DNA from: Gigantopelta aegis
Lineage: Eukaryota > Mollusca > Gastropoda > Neomphalida > Peltospiridae
NCBI RefSeq assembly: GCF_016097555.1
Contig: NC_054706.1
Span: 80,809,732 to 80,873,731 of the forward strand
Length of the DNA stretch: 64,000 bases
Reading direction: 5' to 3'
Shown here: positions 26,401 to 38,400 of the stretch, one piece after another
Numbering within the stretch: position 1 is the stretch's first letter
Layout: each line of letters starts with the position of its first letter
Notes under the pieces: generated by a model
The model's input: only the letters and a program-made list of their open reading frames with translations
The model's database searches: none
Told to the model about the DNA's origin: nothing
Translations under genes and position numbers: made by a program

Positions 26401-29400
26401 TTCAAATGTGGTATTCTGTAACAACAATCATCATTTCAAATGTGGTATTCTGTAACAACAGAACATCATTTCAAATGCGGTATTCTGTAACAGAACATCA
26501 TTTCAACTATGGTATTCTGTAATGGGGTGTGTGTGTGTGTGTGTGTGTGATAAATACATTGATTTTTTAGATAATGAAATATCCAAACGAAACTACTGTC
26601 ACTGTGTTCAGATTGAAAATACCTTTCCATTGATATTACATTTGATAATAGCTTTATTTTTGACCCCTCCCAATCCCCAGAATAGTTTTAGAGGTCAAAA
26701 TGGCAAGTCACGATTAGCAAATACGTCACAAAGATCACATTTTGTTTCATAAAATGTTTTGTTTTGAGCCTATATGATACATTAAGGTACCAAAATAATA
26801 ATCTTACTATCACTGGCACCAGGCCTGCAAAAATGCACTTGACAGGTTGCCCGAAGGGGTAACAGATTGTCAGATAAGCCAAGACAAAAAAAGAAGTTAT
26901 ATGTACTGACAAATAGAGTTTAAACATAATCAATATGTAAGTTTCTTAAAGCATTTGTGAACAATATAATAATTAGTCTTAAAGCTCTAGTTTGTAGAAA
27001 ATTTTACACCAGCCATGGTGTCATATAGTTAATGATTAAGCCATCGGACATAAGTCTGGTAGGTACTGCCTTTGCAGCCCGGTACCGACTCCAACCCAGA
27101 GTGAGTTTTAATGACTCAGTGGATAGGTGTAAGATCACTACACCATCTTTTCTCTCACTAACAACTAACCCACTGTCCTGGACAGACAGCCCACATAGCT
27201 GAGGTATGTGTCCAGAACAGTGTAGTCTGTTTGCCAAACCCTCATTTTTAGCTGAACCTTGCAGTTCGGTACCCACAATTGATCTTTGTGGTTTTTGCAC
27301 CTTTGATGAGTACTGATTGAGAATCTAGGGGGTGCAAACTTTGCACCCGTGAGCATTTTAAAATATTCAAGATGGCATCCGAGATGGCTACCAAAACATA
27401 TAAATTGCAATATCTCGAATACTACATCACCTAGAATAAAACCTTTGAGGTCTATGACTGGGTTTTAGGGGCCAAGGAATTCAGTTTTAAGTGCCCTTTG
27501 CTAATCAAAGCATTGCATCTAAATCCAAGATGGCCACCAATATGACTGTTAAACATGAAAATAGTTACTTCCTCAGTGATTGGACAATATGGGTCACAAT
27601 ATTAATTTATAACAACACTGTGCTAAATAGGACATTACACAATCATTTAAAATTGTAACCGTGACAAAAAATAACCATATATTACTTTCTAAATCAAACA
27701 TAACATAGTTTTTTAAGGAATGGCATTTGGTCAGACATGTTCATTAAAACAATATTCATGAGATATGGTCATGGACAAGGTGGAATCTTTGGCATAACAT
27801 TTAATCCATCTGTTTTCAAGAGGTAGGCACCGAGTCTCCACACGAGTAGACAACTCGTCAAAGATGTAGCAGATATGAGAGCTGCAAGTAACTATTCTAT
27901 ACCAGTCAGACCTCACAAGGAGGAAATGCCATCTAGCTTGCAGAGAATCTGATAGAAGCTTGCCACATGCATGGACCCCTTAAACACAGAAAGTCAATAT
28001 GTCCTACCACAGTAAATGTTGATGATGCAGTCGCCATGGGAAAACATCAGATGTGAAAATATGAAGCAAGCTGGTCAGATGGCTTCTATGGTTTTTTGGT
28101 TAAAAGGGTGTTGATGATGGCTGCTAGCAAGAAGCACGTCAAAGTTAATTCAAATGGAATACTCAACACTGACATGGCTCTGATGAATTGACGTGACATA
28201 AGCCTTCAGGAAATCTTGCAGTATGAGTTGTTGTTGTTTCTTTTTTTTTCTTTTTTTTAAACACCACAAACATTTAATAGAGAGAAAAGAACATTTTTTG
28301 TATTTTTGAACATTACAAACATGGATGTTGATGAGATGAATGGTGAAGCCGCAGTATTTCCATTTCGTTATGGGACTACTTGACAGGTCCGTGCTCCACG
28401 CTTGCTGTCAGTTGAGCAATCTCGGTATCATCCGAGCCTGGGGTACCTGCAGTGTATGCTGGGTAATCATCCCCCATGTGGGGTCATACACTCGGGAGAC
28501 ACACCCATAATCACACCCGTGAAGTGGATGAAACTCGGTGTATGTGGCCTTGCACCTACCCATTAAGCCTAGCGGTGCACTCACTCTGGGTTGGGAGCCG
28601 GTACTGGCATGAAAAATCCACCATTGCTTCAGATGGGATATGAACCCAGTACCTACCAGCCAGAAGTCCGATGGCGTAACCACTACACCACCGAGGCCGG
28701 TCTTGCAGAAAGTCAATATGTCCTACCACTGTAAATGTTGATGATGCAGTCACCATGGGAAAACATCAGATGTGAAAATATGATGCAAGCTGGTCAGACG
28801 GCTTCTATGGTTCTTTGGTTAAAAGGGTGTTGACGATGGCTGCTAGCAAGAAGCACGTCAAAGTTAATTCAAATGGAATACTCAACACTGAGATGGCTCT
28901 GATGAACTGACGTGATATAAGCCTTCAGGAAATCTTGCAGTACGAGTTGGCTCACATCCCAATGATGCTCTTTGGAGACCACGATAAAATGCATATAACC
29001 AAGACAAAGTCAACCATGAAGAAAGCCCTGCAAGTAGACGTTTCCATTAGAATCTCGCAAATACGTTAAGTCACCGTCATTGATGGCTGTTCAGTACTGT
29101 GAATTATTCATTGGCCAACAAGTGACCATATGCAAGACTTTACATTTCTGGCTTTTATTTTTTTTTACTTCCATTTGAAGTTGTTTAATTAATTTATCTC
29201 TTTCCTTTGTTAATCTACCAACAAATGTCACCAATTTTCAGCAAAAAATAATACAATTTACTTAAGGTATAACATGTCATAAGACATAATGTAAAAAAAA
29301 TGGTTAATGAATGAAAACAAATTTATTATTTTTCGTAGGAACAATTTGATTCATCAATTGAACTCATTTCACTTATTTCCGAATCCGAACATGAGCTGTA

Positions 29401-32400
29401 CCCATCATCTTCAAGACCAAGTGATTCCAAACTATGGGCTAAACCTCTTCCTGTGGACCTCATCGCAGAACTCATTGCAAATGCATCATTAAGATTAATA
29501 CTTGCTGATGATATGTTTATCACAGTGCGTTTTCTTCAATGCGGAGATATTAGTTTGTTGATGTTTAATGAAGGTGCATCTTTCTTCTTGATAATGTCTG
29601 AAGGACTGTTAATTAAATTTGGATCTTTTTGTTCAGACCTGGTTTTTTGAATATCAAATGCTCTTTCCAGCTGTTCTTTAATCTGGGACTTCCGTTTGTT
29701 AGAGAAGTTATGTTTGGAGTCTGGATTGACCAAATTTCTGAGACAAGATGGACAGACTGATGTTGGAAAAGCAAGAACATGTATGTTGTATATAGGAAAG
29801 AGTCTTCTGATTGCAGAAAGTGCATCTCAATTGTCTGGCAAATGCAAAACTTTGGAGTTTCTTCCTGTAACAGAATGCCACTTCTGGCGGTTGATTTGCT
29901 TGAAAGCAGAACAGCTAGGTTACACATTTGCGCATTCGACATTTGTCACTTTCTGATGTTTCACTATCTTAGAAAGCATCGAGGGATGGTTTCATGCTGA
30001 TTGGACCTGGATTGGCTTCAACACACCCACAAACAGTCAAATTGTTTCATGCTGATTGGACCTGGATTGGCCTCAACACACCCACAAACAGTCAAATTGT
30101 TTCATGCTGATTGGACCTGGATTGGCTTCAACACACCCACAAACAGTCAAATTGTTTCATGCTGATTGGACCTGGATTGGCTTCAACACACCCACAAACA
30201 GTCAAATTGTTTCATGCTGATTGGACCTGGATTGGCCTCAACACACCCACAAACAGTCAAATTGTTTCATGCTGATTGGACCTGGATTGGCCTCAACACA
30301 CCCACAAACAGTCAAATTGTTTCATGCTGATTGGACCTGGATTGGCCTCAACACACCCACAAACAGTCAAATTGTTTCATGCTGATTGGACCTGGATTGG
30401 CCTCAACACACCCACAAACAGTCAAATTGTTTCATGCTGATTGGACCTGGATTGGCCTCAACACACCCACAAACAGTCAAATTGTTTCATGCTGATTGGA
30501 CCTGGATTGGCCTCAACACACCCACAAACAGTCAAATTGTTTCCTCCATGCCCACTGCTTAAATGTGACTGACATTTCATTTTAGGGTTTTTTCCATAAA
30601 TTTTTGCTGCTAAAATCTGAAGTGTATCTGAAAAACCCCATATACTGCAAGGTTCTAATGAATTGTTTGTAGCTTGTTTGAAAAGGAAAATGGTGCCCAG
30701 GTAATTTATAACCATCACTGCATTGGTAAAAATAGCACACTCATTACATTATAAAACTGAACATGATAAATTTGAGCTGCAAATAAAAAAAAACTCTTGC
30801 CGGAAGAATAAAGGTTAAAATTTTAAATTTCAGTCTTTTCATATATAAAATCTATTTCTAAAACAAAAATTGCAGGGGGAGACCATGCAAAATATCCAGT
30901 GTGATCCATACAGCATCAAGAGTGGTACTAGGAATAGCTGTACAGGAATCAAAGTTAGCAGGCAGTATAAACTACTTCCATGAACTCCACTTCCACCACA
31001 ACAAGTTGTCTCCTTACATGTACAGAAAACATGGTTCAGCTAACTGATATAATCTGTCAGCAGCTACTTCATAAGAGTAAATAATCTTCAGGTGACTGGT
31101 AATATGACAACTACAAGTCTTCCTGTCACAGGATCCGAATCAGTTCCAATAGAATCTTTCATAGGACTTTTCATACAAAGAGAAGACTTGAAAACAACTC
31201 ACAAAGAAGCCGATGTGATCATTCCACAGCAAACGATGGCAGCTGTTACAAGGAGCAAACTGCATTAGTTATTTCAGATGACACAGTTGTTTTTATCTTG
31301 CTGGTGTATTATTACGTTTGCAGCAAACTGTTATGTGATTTGCTGATGGAAGGAACTAGTACGACTAGAACTATAATAGACATTGGAGCAACTGCAATAA
31401 AGCATGAATTAATTACACTAAATCGGCTAGCAGCCCATATCATCTCAGGCTGTGACACTGTGGCTATGATGTGGGTATCCAAAAAGAAACAGTCATCAAA
31501 GGTCTTTCTAAAGGACATAAACTTACTAAACTTGCCAATGTAACTTCCAGTATGGATGATGTCATAGAAAAAGTCACAGAATTTGTTGCTGCTTGCTATG
31601 GCATTAATAAATACAACAGTCTGTCACATGTTAGGTACGAAATGTGGTTGAAACAAATGGGAAAAAACCCCACCCGACACAGACCCCGAAGATGAAATCC
31701 CTCTTACTGAGATCAGAAGCCTTTTGCGAGAATTAGGACCCACCCGATGCAGACCCAACAGACTTTGGTTGGTCAAGAGATGAAGCATCGACAACTCATT
31801 CCCCAATAACTCTTCCATCTGGAGTCGTCATCTTCTTCTTCTGCGTTCAGTTTCTTTATGCTTCTTGAATTCAAATCGTGAGTTTTACCGCTGCCATGAA
31901 CTCCACAGTCAGCAGCAGGTCGTGTTTTTTGCCCCAAAGTTTTTCTCCCATTGTTCTGGGTTGTGGCCAAATGTTTTCTCTGATACTGTCATATGTTGGA
32001 CATCTTTGCAGTGCATGCTCTGGAGTTTGGGGTTCAGTGTTACAGTGGCAGTGAGGTGTTGTTACCACTGAGTTTATAGAGATGTGCACCGAGTCTGCAG
32101 TGCCCTGTCCTCAGCCTGAATATCATTGTTTGTTCTCGTCGGTGTAGGTGTATGATGGGGTAACTTGGGTAAATACTTCCTGTCCTTGTTTTCCAGGCTG
32201 TGTTGAACTTCCTTTTATGAGAGTCTTCATCTCTGGAAGTGACACTCGGTGACGATGTTGTTGACATTCAGATGCTTGTTTGGCTAGTTTGTCTGCAGAC
32301 TCGTTTCCTGGGATTCCAGAGTGCTGGAATCCACTCGAGTGCAGCATTGTTGGTTCTGGATATGATGCTGAGCTGGTGTTTGAAATTTCTGGTGGAATTA

Positions 32401-35400
32401 TCATGGGACTCATTTTGGACTGACTGAAGTACTGATTTGCAGTCAATGAGGAAAATGATGTTAGTGTTTGATATGACTTGTTCTATGAGAAGATACATTG
32501 CTTGAGTGGCTGCTTGTTGCTCAGATCTGTAGTTTGTTGACAGCTGGCCTGTTGGGGCTGATAGTGACTTAGTTGTTCCATCCGGATATTGGATGTATGC
32601 ACCAGCCCCTCCACCTTGTGATGATCCATCGGAGTAGACATGAATTCAGTGCTCTGTTGGATAGTGAGTACTTAGGTCTTCAAGTGTCAGTGCTTTCTGT
32701 GCCATAACTGATTGGTGCACTTTTGTTTCAACGCCAGGGATGTTCAGGCAGACAGTGATGTCTTGGGTTTCCTTTTCATCTCTAGTGTATGGAGTCAGGA
32801 TTTCCCATTCTTCTGGCTTTCTGGAGATGATGTCTTGATTTTCAGTTGAAAGTTGTTTTGATAGGTGTCTGAAGCTACTGCGCTCGAGTCTGTTGATATT
32901 TGGATCTTGTATTTTCTGGTTGGGTGCGTTTCCAGTCTCTTGTATTTTTCTGCCTGTATAAGTACCTTTTCTTTTCTTCTCTCATGTAGGCTGTGCAGAC
33001 TAGACATTGATTCCATGGCAGTGATTGGTGTGCTTCCTATTCCTCCAGTGATGATACGGAGACCCATATTCTGGATTGTTTCTAGATGTTGTGTTTGTTT
33101 TAGCTGCACTTGCAAAGGTGGATGATCCCTATTCCATGACAGGGCGTACATTACCATTGTATACTTGTTCATCTGGAGTCAAACCTCCTGAAATTATGAT
33201 GCTGATTAATTGCGGATGTTCCACTGAAACACCCTTTTTAACTGCAAAATAGTGTTTGCAGCACAGCTATCGTGTACAGGTTTCTGTAGCTGTTGTGGAA
33301 CAAACATTTGCAACAACCTATTTACCAAAGAAGTGGTCTTAAATAGTCGATACCAGGATAATGAAAGTTTGGAGGTTGAATGAAGTATGAAACATTAATT
33401 ATCATTGGTCATTTGGTATTTTCTAGGAATCTGTAATTAAAATAAAACTTGATTCTTTTGGTTAAAGTAGAAGGCAAGATTTGGCCACATGTTCTCTTTT
33501 GGCAGCCATTTTGGTGGCCATCTTGGATTCAAATGATGGTGCAATGTCCTAGTTAACAACAGGTTGTTATCAATGAATGTTATTACCAATAAAGTCCAAT
33601 GAGAGACATCCAAAGTTTTGGCGTAAGTGAAAAATTACCATTTTCATGTTTTGGCAGCTATAGTGGTGGCCATCTTAGATTTAAATGGTGATGTAATGCC
33701 TTGGTTACCTTGTGATAGTTATAACTAAATTCCGTGATCCCTAAACCCCAGTCATAGACCTCAAAAATTATATTCTAGGTGATGTAGTATCCGAGATACT
33801 GCCAGTTCAATGTTTTGGAAGCCATCTTGAATATTTCAAAATGCTGAAGGGTGCAAACTTTGCACCCCTCGAATCCTCAATCAGCACCGAAATGCAAGGT
33901 TAAGTGCCCTGGCAAACAGACTAAAGTACTAATCAAAATTATACCCACGTAATTTTCCAGTCTTACATATTAGTTATAAGACTACCTGGAATAAAAACCA
34001 TAAAAATGTTTCAGTATTATCATGACCTGTTCTGGTATTCCAACAACCGGTACCAAAAATGACTAATATATGACTGGAAAATCACCTGGGTATAATTTTG
34101 ATTAGTACTTTAGTGTGCTTGAAACTTAATTGGATATAAGCACGAAAATAAGTTGAAATGAATGAATGAAATGAATGAATGAAGAACATTTATACTATTT
34201 AAGTATTTAGATAATCATGAATGAAGAACATTTATACTATTTAAGTATTTAGATAATCATCAACTTTTGTTTTCTTCCTCTTGTGTGCAATTCTTCTATT
34301 TCTTTTAGGTGTTACTTACAATTCAAATACTCTGAACATGAAATAGTCATGTAGTACCGTTCAAAGGAAAGTTGGAAACTGTTGTTGCTTTCTGTATTTT
34401 ATTTGTTTAAAATACCTATGTCCCTTAATGTGTATAATATACAAACTTTCATTTTTCAAATATCCCGGAGAGTGAAAAAAAAACCTTCTTAAAAAAGAAT
34501 CATTTATTTCCAAACCAAATACCCCACTGCCTTGTTTTCACAAATTATTATAAAGGAATGGGCCCCATTAGTTTTACCCAAGTAAATACGAGGGCTCGAA
34601 CTTAAGAATTTATCACCCACGGCAATTAAAAAAACAAATTGCAGTCGGTGAAAGGGCAGACTTTTGCAGAAAATAAACTTCACTGAAAGGTTATTTTTCT
34701 GTATGTACATGTAGTCACATTTCTTCAATTTATGTCAATAAACATCAATAAACAAGAATTTATTATAAATGAAATCATGGATTACTGGCATAAGCCAACA
34801 TTTAAAGGAGCCTGGTGTTTCTGAGACAAAGTTGACCAAGTTTTCAGTGAATATGACATGAAAATTGTTCTATGGATGACACTAAATTGTATAGTGTGTT
34901 CTCGCTGGGTGAAAATTAAAGGAGGGTGGTCAAGCAGACCCCAAAAAGAAAAAGAAAAAAAAGAAGACCCCCCCCCCCCCCCCACTAAAAAACAAAAAAA
35001 TTAAGGGAATGTTTGGTTAGCGTATATCGTTGTGTGTTGGTCGACTTTGTGGAAATACCTACCCCGTACTTTGCCCCTCAGTACCCCTTACTTTGCCCCT
35101 CAGTACCCCTTTCTTTGCCCCTCACTACCCCTTACTTTGCCCCTTAGTATCTGGTACTGAAAGGTTGGTACGATGTACAAGCTGCCTTATCTTTTCTGCA
35201 CTGTTAGTTAAACGTAATTCAGTTAAAACGGGAGTGTCGATCTGACATTCACGGGTATTCGTTTTGCTAAACCGATTAAAAGTTTTAATAATATTATTTT
35301 AATAAAGATTTTAAAATATCTGAAAAATAATCAAGAGATTTTTTTTAAGTGATCCCCTATTGTGGGATAACATTTTTCTGTTTATTTTATTTCCATCGAG

Positions 35401-38400
35401 TGAATCGATCACATTGTTATTATCAGCTGATAAAAAGTTTTGTTTTTGTAAAGGGGGTGAATATACTATTTGGCACCCAAGATAAATTATTTTAATAATG
35501 AACTCTACCACTTCCATTGTTTTTATAAGCAGTGCTATCCCCCCCCCCCCCTAATTTTTTTTAATTTAAACCGTTTCTAAGATTTTATAAAGAATTGCTG
35601 AATAAACAAATGACAGTAAGTACAAATCATCAGTTACGACCATTTAAATATGCAATTGAGGATAAAATATCAGACAAGAATCAGTGGACACAAAAGACAG
35701 AATTATGACCGTTCCGTTCATGTGACAAATTTTGCGCCAAATAAGTGGTTTTTCAGTCAGAGATTGCCAAAACGATAAAAAATTAAATGTTTTCATTGCT
35801 AAAATAAAATAAAACTTTTATTGTGTGTATCAAACATACAAATGGATACTGGTGTGGGACACAACAGAGACTGTTAAAAAACAGTGTTAAATTACGTTAC
35901 GGTCACTGCCGTAAGCTACTGAAGTTTTTCGTCAGTTGCGCTTTTGTACACAACACAGTTTGTTTCCTTTGATGTCCAGTGTGCAGACTGATCGATGTTT
36001 TTCAGTGAGAAAAAAGTGTGCATTTTGAAATAGCGGAACTGGATGCTGTAAATTATAACAGGATGCCGAAAAATAAAGAGGGGCACAGAAAACCAAATGG
36101 GGCTGCCAAATGTGAAAAGGAGCAGCATAACACGAAAGGGAGGAGGCAAAATGCAGTGAGAACGTATACCATACAACTACACAGGGTACGTGCATGACTA
36201 GTTCCATCGAGAGGTACTAACTAAACATCCATTAATTCCAACCAAGACCCAAACGCCAATGTTAAATACTGGCAGATAATGTTCCTACACGTTTTGTACA
36301 TTTTTAATTTAATTTTTATCTGGCTGCATAAAAGTGCCATTGGTGAAGCCCCCAACCAACGGCAGTTTATATGTCACCAACAGCAATTGCCATCATTGCT
36401 GCCATTAACTTTGAGCCCTGAATATTCTAGAAATACTTCCCTGTAGCTGTATCACATGTATATTATGTTAAACTTCGCATTATATTCAGTCTAAAAAAAT
36501 AGATTTGAGTGTTTGTTGAAACAAAGGGTGCAGTGAGTGACATCTCAGAAATTGAATTGACAGGCAACCGTGCTCGTGCCCCTGAAAAATAAATGTGTGT
36601 ATAAAGTCTGAAAATACCTTTAGCCGATTTGTGCTAAAATTGTCAGCAAGACTTGTGTCAAAACAGCAAAGGTGTACAATATTGTTCTAAAGACTTTGCT
36701 AGACAAGAGATTAGATTCCAATTCTGCAGCTATGCTTGAATACTTTAGAAAAATATACTGACTTACAGACTACCATTATATTCAATATTATCCATATACA
36801 AAACAAACCCTTTTACTTTGTTTAACAACTCCATTAGAACACACTGATGTCAAACTTTTGGTAATTGTAACATCTCTTCAGACGAAAGCCACTACATTTT
36901 CCATTAGTAGCGAGATGTATTTTTATAAGCATTTTCATTTGTAGCAAAATATATTTTTATAAGCATTCTCCCACACAGAACAGCACATACCATGGTCTTT
37001 GCCTATACCAGTCATGGAACAAAAAATATTAATAAACATTTTGGTAACTCATTAAAGCATATTTAAGTAATAACAAACGTTTTATAACAAGATGTTAACA
37101 CATTTATGACCCATTTTCCAATTACGAATTGTTATAAACTTACATTTGACATTGGTAGGGGTCAAAAATGACGCTAAACACGTTTTATAACTCTTTGGAA
37201 AGGTATTCGAACACATAACATGATAGTAATGGTTTCGTACTGAATTTCAAAAATAACATTTTATCACCCCCATCTATCTGTAATGACAAAACATCATTTC
37301 AACTGTGGTATTCTGTAACAATAAAACAACATTTCAACTGTGGTATTCTGTAACAACAGAATGGTATTCTGTAACAATAAAACAACATTTCAACTGTGGT
37401 ATTCTGTAACAACAGAACATCATTTCAACTGTGGTATTCTGTAACAACAGAACATCATTTCAACTGTGGTATTCTGTAACAATAAAACAACATTTCAACT
37501 GTGGTATTCTGTAACAACAGAACATCATTTCAACTGTGGTATTCTATAACAACAGAACATCATTTCAACTGTGGTATTCTGTAACAATAAAACAACATTT
37601 CAACTGTGGTATTCTGTAACAACAGAACATCATTTCAACTGTGGTATTCTGTAACAACAGAACATCATTTCAACTGTGGTATTCTGTAACAACAGAACAA
37701 CATTTCAACTGCGGTATTCTGTAACAATAAAACAACATTTCAACTGTGGTATTCTGTAACAACAGAACATCATTTCAACTGTGGTATTCTGTAACAACAG
37801 AACATCATTTCAACTGCGGTATTCTGTAACAATAAAACATAATTTCAACTGTGGTATTCTGTAACAACAGAACATTATTTCAACTGCGGTATTCTGTAAC
37901 AATAAAACAACATTTCAACTGTGGTATTCTGTAACAACAGAACATCATTTCAACTGTGGTATTCTGTAACTACAGAACATCATTTCAACTGCGGTATTCT
38001 GTAACAATAAAACATCATTTCAACTGTGGTATTCTGTAACAACAGAACATCATTTCAAATGTGGTATTCTGTAACAACAGAACATCATTTCAACTGTGGT
38101 ATTCTGTAACAACAGAACATCATTTCAACTGCGGTATTCTGTAACAATAAAACAACATTTCAACTGCGGTATTCTGTAACAACAGAACATCATTTCAACT
38201 GTGGTATTCTGTAACAATAAAACAACATTTCAACGGTATTCTGTATCAACAGAACATCATTTCAAATGAGGTATTTTGTAACAATAAAACAACATTTCAA
38301 CTCTGGTATTTTGTAACAATAAAACAACATTTCAACTGTCCAAACCCTGAGTGAGTGTTCCGCATGGCTCAATGGGTAGGTGTAAACCACTTGCACCGAC

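Larger units (their letters stand above)
27760..29160 (+). pseudogene. PIN/XPG-like family protein, 5' part (broken)
   Basis: Plus-strand translation across frames gives MAASKKHVKVNSNGILNTDM (about 28113-28172 and again 28836-28895), then LQEILQYELAHIPMMLFGDH, then VTVIDGCSVL and IIHWPTSDHMQDF (to about 29145). This order resembles an uncharacterised invertebrate family remembered for phrases like DLMSYELxPxPxALF and VIDGxxLLxxVxWP. Stops and frame changes interrupt it, and the first part is duplicated (247 bp) around a SINE. The 3' part is at 31090-31695. Family assignment is from memory of conserved phrases; the biochemical role is unknown. Confidence 0.55.
27223..34112 (+). mobile_element. 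Long-TIR DNA transposon carrying PIN-like pseudogene
   Basis: The left end TAGTCTGTTTGCC (27223) and the right end GGCAAACAGACTA (33911-33923, separated from its outer TA by a 187-bp MITE) are inverted. Homology of the arms continues inward for roughly 470 bp with the same landmarks in order: GGTGCAAA.TTTGCACCC, AAATATTCAAGATGGC, TACTACATCACCTAGAAT, GAGGTCTATGACTGGG, AAGATGGCCACCA. The arms look about 75-80% alike by eye. GTG flanks both ends, a possible 3-bp target duplication. It splits a SINE. Inside are a PIN-like pseudogene, a SINE, a 55-bp array and LINE remains. Superfamily not assigned. Confidence 0.7.

Noticed and set aside
2985..26522. Regular repeats resembling CRISPR arrays
   Set aside because: There are no unique spacers between repeats, no cas genes, and the DNA is eukaryotic. 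These are minisatellites.
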